Notes: generated from the sequence alone by a model not told the origin. A stretch of DNA of 12,063 bases from an uncultured Clostridium sp. (GCA_934746785.1 CAKVFO010000100.1:1-12063), one strand, 5' to 3'; positions 1 through 6,889 are shown, counted from the first letter of the stretch. Numbers and translations are program-made.

Positions 1-3000
1 CTGCACTTCCACCTTTAAATAAATCTTTAAAAGTTTCATTAAAGTTTTTATTTAATACCTTAAAGTTTTCTTTAAATAGAACTTTCATTTTATCAGTCAT
101 CTCCGTTATAACTGCCATTAATTCTTCTTTTGCCTTTTCAAGGTCTTCTCTTTGAGCAGACATAAATTCATACTTTTCTTTTATTTCTTCGTATTCTTCT
201 ATAGCCGCAAGATTTACAACCCCTAATGCTGTTATCTTTCTTTTTAAATCCGAAATTTTTTCTTTAAATTCAACTACATTTTCAACTTTAACAGCAATTT
301 CTTTTGCCTCTGCAAATGTAAGTTTTAACTCTTCATTTAATTTTGTATAAAGATTTTCCTTTTCAACTTCACTTCTTGTCTTAAGTACTTCTCTCTTATT
401 AAGTTCTACCTCTTCCTTATTTATTAAATCTAAAGATTCATTTATAATTGTATCTTTTCTATTATATTCTTCTTTCAATTTTCCTCTTAAAACTTCTGCA
501 TCTTTGAAGCTTCCCTCAAGATTTTTTACATATTCATTTAACTTTAAAATATCTTCTCCCTTTGAAGTTATATTTCCTTCTAAAACTTTAACGTCTTCTT
601 TATTCTTAATATTTTCTTCATCTATTTCCTTAAGCTTAAAAGTATCACTTTCAATATCAGAAGTTATTCTATTTATTTCATTAGTTTTGTTCAATAAAAC
701 TTCATCTAAAGATGCTTTTTCGACCTTTAAATCTGTAAGCTTATTTCTAACACTTTCAGAATCACTTCTATGTTTTTCTAAAGATTTATCTAATTCATTT
801 ACAGTATTATTATTAATAGTTATAGATTTTTCTATATTATCTAATTCTGTATTTTTATCATTAATCATTAAATTGATTTTTTCAATATCTGAATTATTTA
901 CATTTACTTCTCTTCTTAAAATATCAATACTTCTTTTTAATCTATCAATTTCATTTTTTAAAGAATTTATTTTACTTTCCAGTCTTGCAGTTTCAATATT
1001 TCTAGAATGTATTTCATCTCTATGATTTAAAACTTCTTCATCAAGCTTTTTAGCATTTTGTTTTAAAACTTCTAATTCATTTAATAATTTACTTAGTTCC
1101 TCTTTCTTAGTAGTAATGTTTAATCCTAATTCTTCTATCTCTCTTTTTCTTCCTAAAATATTTGTATGTTTAGCATAAATACTACCACCAGTTAATGCTC
1201 CGCCTGGTGCAATAATTTCCCCTTCTAAAGTAACTATTCTATAACTATTATTCCCTTTTTTTGATATAGCTAAAGCAGTATCCATATTAGCTGCAACTAT
1301 AGTTCTGCCAAGCATATTATTAATTGCCTTTTCATACTTTGCTGGATATGTTATTACATCACTAGCTATACCTAAATATCCTGGCATGTTCTTTATAGAA
1401 TCATCTAAATTAAGCTTATTACCTCTGATATTATTTAAAGGAAGAAAAGTAGCTCTGCCTAGTTTATTATTTTTCAAATAAGTAATTAAATCTTTAGCAA
1501 CTTTATCACTTTCTGTAATAACATTAGAGATTCCAGCTCCTAATGCTATTTCTATAGCTACTTCATATCTTTTCTCTACTTTAAAAATTTCACCTACTAC
1601 TTTAGTACCTTCAGTTTGAGGAATTACACCTTTATGTATCCTTTCCATTAAAACCTTAACAGATCTATTGTAACCCTCATAATGTTTTTCTAAATTAGTA
1701 AGCATATTTTTATTTGCTTCAAGTTCATTTATATTTTTGTTAACATTTCTTATTTCATGGTCTTTCTTAGTAATCTTAGAACTTAATATAGATATTTCCT
1801 TTTTCTTTTCTATAATCTTTTCTTCTAATCCCTTAACATCTTTTATATTATCTTCTAAATTGCCACTCAAACTCTCTACAGTTCCTAAATTAATCTTTAT
1901 ATTCCCTTCAGTTGATGTAATAGATACAGCAGCTGTTTTATTCTTTTCCTGCTTAACTTCTAAATCATTTTCCATCAGAGCAATACTACGCTTAACTTCA
2001 GAAGAACTTCTCATAAGTTCATATTCTTCTTCTTTTAATAACTTTATATCATTCTCAACCTTTAATATATTATCAATAAAATCTTTATTATTTTCTTCTA
2101 ATATTATGATTTCATTTTCTTTAACTTTTTGATTATTTAAACTTTTTTCAAAGTCAATTTTCGCTAATGTTAGTTCCTCTTCTAAAGACTTAATTTTCAA
2201 CTTTAATTCTTCATAAATAACTGAATTCTTTTCTATAAATCCATTTAGACTTTTTATTCTTTCTCTATAGATTTCAATATCTTTAGTAATTTCCGATATA
2301 TTATCTTTCTTCTCGTAATAGTCTTTCCTACTTTCAGAGGTTTTATTTTCTAAATCTTCTATTCTCTTTTCTAATTCTTTAAGCTTTTCCTTATTTTTTT
2401 GCAATTCATTTCTTTTACCATTTAAAACTGCTTTTCTAGAATCAACTTCACTAATAAATTCTTCTAAAGTGCTGTTTAGAGCCTTTATATTGTTAACAAC
2501 AATTGATACTTCTTTTTCTTTTAACTCATTAGATAGCTCATTATATTTTAACGCCTTTTCCCTATCAATTCTCAAAGGTTCAATTCTTTCTTCATAGGTA
2601 GAGATTATATCGTTAATTCTAACAAGATTATTATCAGTATTACTAAGTTTCTTTTCTGCTTCTTCTTTTCTTGATTTATACTTAACTATACCTGCAGCCT
2701 CTTCTAAAAGTGCCCTTCTATCTTCAGGTTTCCCACTTAATATAGCTTCAATTTTACCTTGTCCTATTAACGAATAACCTTCTTTCCCTATACCTGTATC
2801 CATAAATAACTGAGTTATATCTTTTAATCTACACTTAGTTCCATTTATAAGATACTCATTTTCTCCTGAGCGAAAAATTCTCCTTGATACCGTTATTTCA
2901 CTATAATCACTAGAAAGAGCTCCATCTTCATTATCTAATGTAAGAGAAACTTGTGCAAGTCCTACAGGTTTTCTAAACTGAGTACCTGCAAAAATAACAT

Positions 3001-3187
3001 CTTCCATCTTCCCCCCTCTTAGGGTTTTAACACTCTGCTCTCCCAAAACCCACCTTACAGAGTCTGAAATATTACTTTTACCACTTCCATTAGGTCCTAC
3101 TACTGCTGTAACACCCTTTTTAAACTTTAACTCTGTTTTATCTGCAAAGGATTTAAATCCTCTTATCTCAAGAGACTTTAAAAACAC
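1..3187 (-). CDS. smc: Chromosome partition protein SMC (3' end cut by window edge)
   Basis: SMC is the ATPase of the bacterial condensin (SMC-ScpA-ScpB), which compacts and segregates the chromosome. About 1062 codons are visible; the family is usually near 1180 residues, so the C-terminal ABC half with signature motif and Walker B lies beyond the left edge. Seen in order: N-terminal motif RGFKSFADKT, Walker A GPNGSGKS at residues 31-38, a Q-loop region (LIGQGKIEAIL) near 140, a long Lys/Glu-rich coiled coil from about 170 to 510, a hinge at about 515-665 starting near GVIPQTEGTKVVG and ending in GGALTGGS, then the returning coiled coil. The GTG start (VFLKSLEIRG) is preferred because AGGAG lies 8 bases upstream; the in-frame GTG at 3196 overlaps that site. 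The reading frame is intact. It begins 13 bases after a microprotein gene and probably shares its promoter. Identity is very secure. Confidence 0.97.
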   Translation of the reverse strand, partial: MFLKSLEIRGFKSFADKTELKFKKGVTAVVGPNGSGKSNISDSVRWVLGEQSVKTLRGGKMEDVIFAGTQFRKPVGLAQVSLTLDNEDGALSSDYSEITVSRRIFRSGENEYLINGTKCRLKDITQLFMDTGIGKEGYSLIGQGKIEAILSGKPEDRRALLEEAAGIVKYKSRKEEAEKKLSNTDNNLVRINDIISTYEERIEPLRIDREKALKYNELSNELKEKEVSIVVNNIKALNSTLEEFISEVDSRKAVLNGKRNELQKNKEKLKELEKRIEDLENKTSESRKDYYEKKDNISEITKDIEIYRERIKSLNGFIEKNSVIYEELKLKIKSLEEELTLAKIDFEKSLNNQKVKENEIIILEENNKDFIDNILKVENDIKLLKEEEYELMRSSSEVKRSIALMENDLEVKQEKNKTAAVSITSTEGNIKINLGTVESLSGNLEDNIKDVKGLEEKIIEKKKEISILSSKITKKDHEIRNVNKNINELEANKNMLTNLEKHYEGYNRSVKVLMERIHKGVIPQTEGTKVVGEIFKVEKRYEVAIEIALGAGISNVITESDKVAKDLITYLKNNKLGRATFLPLNNIRGNKLNLDDSIKNMPGYLGIASDVITYPAKYEKAINNMLGRTIVAANMDTALAISKKGNNSYRIVTLEGEIIAPGGALTGGSIYAKHTNILGRKREIEELGLNITTKKEELSKLLNELEVLKQNAKKLDEEVLNHRDEIHSRNIETARLESKINSLKNEIDRLKRSIDILRREVNVNNSDIEKINLMINDKNTELDNIEKSITINNNTVNELDKSLEKHRSDSESVRNKLTDLKVEKASLDEVLLNKTNEINRITSDIESDTFKLKEIDEENIKNKEDVKVLEGNITSKGEDILKLNEYVKNLEGSFKDAEVLRGKLKEEYNRKDTIINESLDLINKEEVELNKREVLKTRSEVEKENLYTKLNEELKLTFAEAKEIAVKVENVVEFKEKISDLKRKITALGVVNLAAIEEYEEIKEKYEFMSAQREDLEKAKEELMAVITEMTDKMKVLFKENFKVLNKNFNETFKDLFKGGSA

Positions 3188-3200
3188 TTTATTCACTCCT

Positions 3201-3296
3201 CTAATATAATATACTTGGTATTAAACTTAAAAGAAAAATAATAGCCATAAAAATTGCTAATACATATGTCATTTTTTCTCTAGTTTTCTTTTTCAT
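3201..3296 (-). CDS. 31-residue single-span membrane microprotein, DUF4044-like
   Basis: A short ORF encodes 31 residues: a basic head (MKKKTREKMTYV) followed by one hydrophobic segment (LAIFMAIIFLLSLIP, about residues 13-27) and a short tail. This predicts a single-pass inner-membrane peptide with the Lys-rich end in the cytoplasm. GGAGATGAG lies about 10 bases upstream of the ATG, and the stop codon is 13 bases before the smc GTG, where the smc ribosome binding site sits. These features argue for a real gene. The pattern (MKKKTREKM, then a hydrophobic stretch) resembles the DUF4044 family of tiny Firmicute proteins; this is recall, not a search. Function is unknown. It probably shares a transcript with smc through the promoter at 3330-3359. 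Confidence 0.75.
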   Translation of the reverse strand: MKKKTREKMTYVLAIFMAIIFLLSLIPSILY

Positions 3297-3329
3297 CTTT
3301 TCTCATCTCCTATACTCTATCTTCTTAAG

Positions 3330-3359
3330 TTTATAGTAAAATATAATTAATTTCAACAA
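3330..3359 (-). promoter_or_regulatory. Probable sigma-A promoter for the microprotein gene and smc
   Basis: On the minus strand, TTGTTG (3359-3354) is followed after 18 bases by TATAAA (3335-3330). An alternative -35 TTGAAA would give a 15-base spacer. The site lies just after the terminator of the upstream unit and about 34 bases before the microprotein start codon, so it is well placed to drive the microprotein-smc pair. The match is fair rather than strong. Confidence 0.45.
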
Positions 3360-3363
3360 TATA

Positions 3364-3401
3364 AAATACTGTCTGAAACTTTTTAATTCCAGACAGTATT
3401 T
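3364..3401 (-). terminator. Hairpin terminator after the radical SAM gene
   Basis: A perfect 12-base inverted repeat (AAATACTGTCTG and its complement) encloses a 14-base loop. It starts 9 bases after the radical SAM stop codon. On the minus strand the stem is followed by TATAT after its own terminal TTT, a modest U-tract. It most likely ends the rnc-radical SAM transcript and separates it from the smc unit. The U-tract is weak, so some read-through is plausible. Confidence 0.65.
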
Positions 3402-3409
3402 AAAATCAA

Positions 3410-4414
3410 TTATAATTTTTCTATTATTAAGTTTCCTCTTTCTATAGTACTATTTTGAACAACTTTTATTTTATAACCTTCTTGTAAAAGCTTATTAAAA
3501 TAAGTCTTTCTATTTGCATAAAGTTTACTTATATCTTTATTGTTGATTGTAACAATAATACTAGAAGGTTCCTTCACTTCTTCTCTAATCCTATCAGCCA
3601 TTAAACTTCCTTCAACAAGTTCTCTAAAAGCTGGATGAAAAGGACCAGCGACTACATCTTTACCTTCTGCTATCTCATCAGTTGGCTGAAGCCCTATTCT
3701 AATAACATTTATATTATTAGAATTATACCTTTTATAAAGCTCTTTGCAAATATCAACTGCCTCTTCTAATGTATAAGGTATATAATCCCCTCTATTATAC
3801 ATTATTTCCATAGGTGTATCTTTTATAACTAACGAAGGATACAATCTACATATATCCGGTTTCATACTTATTGATTTTTTAACACTTTCTATATCCTTCT
3901 CAAATGTATCACCTGGAAGTCCTGGCATTATTTGATGTCCTAAAGTCATCCCATATTTTTTAATAAGTTCTGATGCTTTCAATACATCGTTAGAACTATG
4001 ACCTCTTCCTGCTTTTATAAGCACTTCATCATCTAAAGATTGAACTCCTAGTTCTATTATATCAACCTTATATTCTTTTAAATAGGTAAGAATATAATCA
4101 TTAATATAATCAGGTCTTGTAGACATTCTAATTTTATTAATAAGACCTTTGTCTTTATATTCTTTAGCAACAGTTAGAAGTTCTCTTTGCTTAGATTCTC
4201 TTATTCCAGTAAAAGTTCCTCCAAAAAATGATATTTCCACTGTAGCATTACTTTTATCAATAGTTTTTAAATGCTCATCAACAATTGTATATACAGTATC
4301 TGCAGTCACTTTATCTTTAACTCCTGTAATTCTATCTTGATTACAAAAAACACAATCGTGAGGGCATCCCTCATGAGGTACGAATATAGGTATAATGTAA
4401 TAATTTTTACTCAT
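3410..4414 (-). CDS. Elp3-like radical SAM protein without an acetyltransferase domain
   Basis: This 334-residue protein carries the radical SAM iron-sulfur motif CPHDCVFC (Cys17, Cys21, Cys24; CX3CX2C) and the SAM-binding-type motif EISFFGGTFTG near residues 61-71, with later segments LGVQSLDD, QIMPGLPGD and VIRIGLQP. These match the radical SAM half of Elp3/COG1243 proteins. Full-length Elp3 also has a C-terminal GNAT domain and modifies tRNA wobble uridine; this protein ends after about 330 residues, so that domain is absent and its substrate is unknown. The ATG at 4414 is chosen over the TTG three bases earlier because GGAGG lies 6 bases upstream of it. Its first 8 bases overlap the end of rnc, and its ribosome binding site lies inside rnc, which suggests translational coupling. 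An RNA-related role is a guess from fold and neighbours. Confidence 0.85.
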   Translation of the reverse strand: MSKNYYIIPIFVPHEGCPHDCVFCNQDRITGVKDKVTADTVYTIVDEHLKTIDKSNATVEISFFGGTFTGIRESKQRELLTVAKEYKDKGLINKIRMSTRPDYINDYILTYLKEYKVDIIELGVQSLDDEVLIKAGRGHSSNDVLKASELIKKYGMTLGHQIMPGLPGDTFEKDIESVKKSISMKPDICRLYPSLVIKDTPMEIMYNRGDYIPYTLEEAVDICKELYKRYNSNNINVIRIGLQPTDEIAEGKDVVAGPFHPAFRELVEGSLMADRIREEVKEPSSIIVTINNKDISKLYANRKTYFNKLLQEGYKIKVVQNSTIERGNLIIEKL

Positions 4415-5105
4415 CAATTACCTCCATTGAAATAAGTGCTTTTTTTGCTGCATTTTGTTCTGCTTCTTTTTTACTAAAGCCTTCTCCAGCTCCCTTAATT
4501 TCATTACCAACCAATACATTAACATAGAATTTTCTTCTATGTGGTGGTCCTTCATATTTAGTTAAATCATAAATAATATCAACTTCACCATTAACTTGCA
4601 AATGTTCTTGAAGTTTTGTTTTAAAATCTAAAATAATCTTATTTTTAATTGCTTTATTGATAATATTCTTAAATTCTTTTAAAATAAAACCATTAGCTTC
4701 TTTAATCCCTTTATCTAAGTATATAGCTGCAATCACAGCCTCTACTGCATCTGCTTGTATAGACTTTCTTTCTCTTCCTCCTGTAAGTTCCTCACCTTTG
4801 CTCATCTTGATGAAACGAGAAAGCTTAAGTTTTTGAGCAACAGCATATAATGAATTTTCACATACAATCAAGCTTCTAAGTTTAGTAAGCTCACCTTCTG
4901 TCTTTTTTTTAAAATTACTAAAAAGATACTCAGTTATACATAATTGTAAAACCGAATCTCCTAAAAACTCTAATCTTTCATTATAATTGCCATCTTTAAA
5001 TTGCTTTGCATAAGAACTATGAGTTAATGCAATTTTTATATAATTAAAATTGTTAAACTTTATACCCAAGGTTTCTTCTACCAAGCCTACATTTATTTCA
5101 TTCAT
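4407..5105 (-). CDS. rnc: Ribonuclease III
   Basis: RNase III cleaves double-stranded RNA in rRNA precursors, mRNA leaders and sense-antisense pairs. The 232 residues have the normal length and order. The catalytic domain spans about 1-150, with signature NERLEFLGDSVL at 42-53 (metal-binding Glu46 and Asp50) and the second acidic cluster DAVEAVIAAIYLDKG (Asp119, Glu122). A double-stranded RNA-binding domain follows from about 160 to 228, ending in GFSKKEAEQNAAKKAL. AAGGAG lies 8 bases before the ATG. The gene overlaps the downstream radical SAM gene by 8 bases. No convincing promoter was found between the acpP terminator and the start, so it may depend on read-through from acpP or on a promoter inside that gene. 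A strong hairpin sits 4 bases upstream of its ribosome binding site (5124-5172). The order acpP-rnc-smc is conserved in Firmicutes. Confidence 0.97.
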   Translation of the reverse strand: MNEINVGLVEETLGIKFNNFNYIKIALTHSSYAKQFKDGNYNERLEFLGDSVLQLCITEYLFSNFKKKTEGELTKLRSLIVCENSLYAVAQKLKLSRFIKMSKGEELTGGRERKSIQADAVEAVIAAIYLDKGIKEANGFILKEFKNIINKAIKNKIILDFKTKLQEHLQVNGEVDIIYDLTKYEGPPHRRKFYVNVLVGNEIKGAGEGFSKKEAEQNAAKKALISMEVIDE

Positions 5106-5123
5106 TTCAAACTCTCCTTATAA

Positions 5124-5172
5124 AGTTTATTCTTCAATTTTCAGGGCATACTAACAAATTCAAGAATAAACT
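5124..5172 (-). promoter_or_regulatory. Long hairpin in the rnc leader, possible RNase III self-regulation site
   Basis: Two 17-base arms (AGTTTATTCTTCAATTT and AAATTCAAGAATAAACT on the plus strand) pair at 16 of 17 positions around a 15-base loop. The minus-strand RNA has 11 pairs, one G-G mismatch, then 5 pairs. It begins 8 bases after the acpP terminator and ends 4 bases before the AAGGAG of rnc. Only three U residues follow the stem, so it is a poor terminator. In some other bacteria RNase III cleaves a stem in its own leader; that it does so here is inference. Confidence 0.6.
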
Positions 5173-5180
5173 AAAATTAA

Positions 5181-5204
5181 AATCCCGCAAAAATTAGCGG
5201 GATT
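5181..5204 (-). terminator. Intrinsic terminator of acpP
   Basis: A perfect 8-base stem (AATCCCGC with GCGGGATT) and an 8-base loop lie 3 bases after the acpP stop codon. On the minus strand the stem is followed by TTAATTTTAG, continuing its own terminal TT. The stem is GC-rich for this DNA. It should end most acpP transcripts and leave a minority to continue into rnc. Confidence 0.85.
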
Positions 5205-5207
5205 ATA

Positions 5208-5438
5208 TTACTCTTCATGATGTTCTTTAACGTAATTGACTACATCGCCAACTGTTACAAAACCTTCCACATCTTCATCTGGAATTTCTAAATCTAATTC
5301 ATCTTCTAAAGCCATTATAAGTTCAACTATATCTAAAGAATCTGCATTTAAATCTTCTACGAAAGCAGCATCCGAAGTAATTTCTTCAACATCTATACCT
5401 AGCTTATCCGCTATTATTTCTTGTATTCTTTCAAACAT
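5208..5438 (-). CDS. acpP: Acyl carrier protein
   Basis: This cytoplasmic carrier of growing fatty-acid chains is 76 residues long and strongly acidic, as expected for the family. The phosphopantetheine attachment motif DLNADSLDIVEL is present, with Ser34 as the carrier serine, followed by the conserved helix IMALEDELDLEIPDED. The ATG at 5438 (MFERIQ) is chosen because GGAGGTG lies 6 bases upstream; the alternative TTG at 5453 is part of that ribosome binding site. It has its own consensus promoter (5469-5497) and terminator (5181-5204), consistent with the high level at which this protein is needed. It follows plsX, which uses acyl-ACP as substrate. Genes fabD and fabG, found between plsX and the acyl carrier protein gene in Bacillus, are absent here. 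Confidence 0.97.
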   Translation of the reverse strand: MFERIQEIIADKLGIDVEEITSDAAFVEDLNADSLDIVELIMALEDELDLEIPDEDVEGFVTVGDVVNYVKEHHEE

Positions 5439-5468
5439 AAAATTCACCTCCAAAGTTCTTTCAATAAG

Positions 5469-5497
5469 ATAATAGTATATAAAGATATATTCGTCAA
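5469..5497 (-). promoter_or_regulatory. Strong sigma-A promoter for acpP
   Basis: On the minus strand, TTGACG (5497-5492) and TATTAT (5474-5469) are separated by exactly 17 bases. Transcription would start near 5462, giving a leader of about 24 bases that contains the GGAGGTG of acpP. No FapR-type operator was recognised around it. Confidence 0.8.
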
Positions 5498-5527
5498 TAT
5501 AGCTTTAAGAAAAAATCTAGAAACGAA

Positions 5528-5577
5528 ATGGCTAACGCTATTCTTTTTTAGTTCAGAAAGCGACTTTGTTAAGCCAT
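5528..5577 (-). other. Imperfect hairpin between plsX and the acpP promoter
   Basis: Outer arms ATGGCT and AGCCAT pair perfectly. The helix continues with AAC/GTT, GCT/AGC and TTCT/AGAA after small bulges and one 6-base bulge, about 16 pairs in all with a loop of about 10 bases. It lies in non-coding DNA upstream of the acpP -35 box and after the plsX hairpin. It could be a second terminator element, a processed 3' end or chance; no function is assigned. Confidence 0.35.
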
Positions 5578-5586
5578 CCAAAAAGT

Positions 5587-5637
5587 CCAAAAAGAAAAAT
5601 AATTCGTTATGAAAATTTAATCTTTTTTTCTTTTTGG
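5587..5637 (-). terminator. Candidate A/T-rich terminator hairpin after plsX
   Basis: A perfect 13-base inverted repeat (CCAAAAAGAAAAA with its complement) starts 19 bases after the plsX stop codon, with a 25-base spacer that can pair further. On the minus strand the 3' arm is itself U-rich (TTTTTCTTTTTGG), so the U-tract is inside the stem and not after it. It may end or stabilise the plsX transcript before the acpP promoter, but it is not a classical terminator. Confidence 0.45.
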
Positions 5638-5656
5638 TTCTTTTGAGGCACTATAA

Positions 5657-6649
5657 TTATTTGTTGATTTCTTCCTGTATCTTTTCAAGAACTCCTCTAT
5701 CGTTGAATTCTTTTGCCTGTCTAATAGCATTTTTAAAAGCTTTTCCATCGGAACTGCCATGTGCTTTTATACATACACCATTAACACCTAAGAAAGGTGC
5801 TCCACCTACTTCTTTATAATCAAACTTAACCATAAGATTCTTAAATACTGGTTTTAATAAAGCGGCACCAATTTTAGAAATTAATGAAGAAGAGTATATT
5901 GAATCTTTAACCATGCCAAGAAAAGTAGAAGCACAACCTTCATACATCTTTAATACAGTATTACCAACAAATCCATCAGTCACCAAAACGTTAACTTCAC
6001 CCTTTGGAATCTCTCTTGGTTCAACGTTACCAACAAAATTAAAGCTTTCTTCCTTTAACAATTTATAAGCTGATTTAGTAAGTTCATTACCCTTTTCCTC
6101 TTCAGTTCCTATGTTAACAAGTCCTATAGATGTATTATTACTATCAAACATTATTTCATAATATATTTTACCCATCTTAGCAAACTGCAAAAGATATTGA
6201 GGTTTACAATCAACATTGGCACCTACATCTACCACCATGAAATTACCTTTTCTTCCTGGCATTATTGGTGCTAAAGCTGGTCTTTCAACCCCTTTCATTC
6301 TTCCAACAATTAAAGTACAACCTGCTAAAAAAGCTCCTGTACTTCCAGCTGAAATAATTCCATCACATTCTCCATCTTTAACTAAGTTTAAAGCTTTTAC
6401 TATGGATGATTCTTTCTTTTTTCTAAGAGCCATTACCGGATGTTCATTAGGCGATATGACTTCTTTTGCATCCACAATACTAACTCTTTCTTTAGGATAA
6501 TTATGCTTTGAAAGCTCTGCTTCTATTTCTTCTTTTGGGCCTGTAATATACATTTGAAGATCTGAATATTCATTCAATGCCTGGACTACTCCATCCACTA
6601 CTGCCTGTGGTGCATTATCTCCGCCCATTCCATCTATAGCTATCTTCAT
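5657..6649 (-). CDS. plsX: Phosphate acyltransferase PlsX
   Basis: PlsX converts acyl-ACP and phosphate to acyl-phosphate, the acyl donor for PlsY in the first step of phosphatidic acid synthesis; it is a peripheral cytoplasmic enzyme. The 330 residues match the family length. Seen are the N-terminal IDGMGGDNAPQAVVDG, HPVMALRKKKESS (residues about 80-92), ISAGSTGAFLAG, VDVGANVDCKP, VTDGFVGNTVLKMYEG and the C-terminal GGAPFLGVNGVCIKAHGSS. The ATG at 6649 (MKIAIDG) is chosen because GGAGAG lies about 7 bases upstream; a longer version from 6694 would add a Lys/Phe-rich head that is atypical and runs through the hairpin at 6683-6706. It lies 55 bases after rpmF, with no convincing promoter between, so it is probably read from the yceD promoter past that attenuator-like hairpin. 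The Bacillus regulator gene fapR is not upstream. Confidence 0.96.
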   Translation of the reverse strand: MKIAIDGMGGDNAPQAVVDGVVQALNEYSDLQMYITGPKEEIEAELSKHNYPKERVSIVDAKEVISPNEHPVMALRKKKESSIVKALNLVKDGECDGIISAGSTGAFLAGCTLIVGRMKGVERPALAPIMPGRKGNFMVVDVGANVDCKPQYLLQFAKMGKIYYEIMFDSNNTSIGLVNIGTEEEKGNELTKSAYKLLKEESFNFVGNVEPREIPKGEVNVLVTDGFVGNTVLKMYEGCASTFLGMVKDSIYSSSLISKIGAALLKPVFKNLMVKFDYKEVGGAPFLGVNGVCIKAHGSSDGKAFKNAIRQAKEFNDRGVLEKIQEEINK

Positions 6650-6682
6650 AATTTTCTCTCCTTTTTTCTTATATATAAAAGA

Positions 6683-6706
6683 AAAGAAAGTCATAAGACT
6701 TTCTTT
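6683..6706 (-). terminator. Terminator-like hairpin beginning inside the rpmF stop codon
   Basis: A perfect 10-base stem (AAAGAAAGTC with GACTTTCTTT) with a 4-base loop is followed on the minus strand by TCTTTTATAT. The stem starts at the second base of the rpmF TAA. It looks like an intrinsic terminator that would reduce transcription from rpmF into plsX. A ribosome finishing rpmF would cover the 5' arm, so its strength may depend on translation of rpmF. Confidence 0.6.
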
Positions 6707-6887
6707 ATTCTTCAGTAACTACTACTTCTTTACTCTTGTAGTAACCACAGTTTTTACATACTCTATGAGCTAACTTCATTTCGTGACATTGAGGACATTC
6801 TACTATTCCTGGAGTCTTAGCTTTGAAAGTTTGAGCTCTTCTTGAATCTCTTCTTGCTTTACATGTCTTTCTTGCTGGATTTCCCAT
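6705..6887 (-). CDS. rpmF: 50S ribosomal protein L32 (zinc-binding form)
   Basis: L32 is a small basic protein of the large ribosomal subunit. The 60 residues show the Arg/Lys-rich N-terminus (GNPARKTCKARRDSRRAQ) and the core CPQCHEMKLAHRVCKNCGYY. Cys31, Cys34, Cys44 and Cys47 form two CXXC pairs, so this is the zinc-ribbon form and not the cysteine-free one. AAGGAGGTG lies 5 bases before the ATG and overlaps the stop of yceD, 2 bases upstream; the two genes should be translated together. The yceD-rpmF pairing is widely conserved in bacteria. A terminator-like stem begins in its stop codon. Confidence 0.97.
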   Translation of the reverse strand: MGNPARKTCKARRDSRRAQTFKAKTPGIVECPQCHEMKLAHRVCKNCGYYKSKEVVVTEE

Positions 6888-6889
6888 GC

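Noticed and set aside
504..2132. Open frames of 173 and 131 codons on the plus strand (504-1025, 1737-2132)
   Set aside because: They run antisense to the smc coiled-coil region. Their Ser/Leu/Phe-rich composition is what the complement of Lys/Glu/Asn-rich coding DNA gives, and no ribosome binding site is evident.
5106..5180. A separate rnc promoter in the gap after acpP
   Set aside because: I tried TTGAAT and TTGTTA as -35 boxes, but no reasonable -10 lies 16-18 bases downstream.
5236..5472. Ser-rich plus-strand frame opposite acpP
   Set aside because: It is a complement artefact of the acidic acpP sequence, which is certain on the other strand.
5421..5612. 63-codon plus-strand frame over the acpP start and promoter
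   Set aside because: It starts at a TTG inside acpP, has no ribosome binding site, covers the acpP promoter and hairpin DNA, and has no recognisable protein features.
6650..6694. Longer N-terminus for plsX starting at 6694
   Set aside because: It would be translated from the terminator-like hairpin and adds a head not typical of PlsX; MKIAIDGMGGD with GGAGAG upstream is the normal start.
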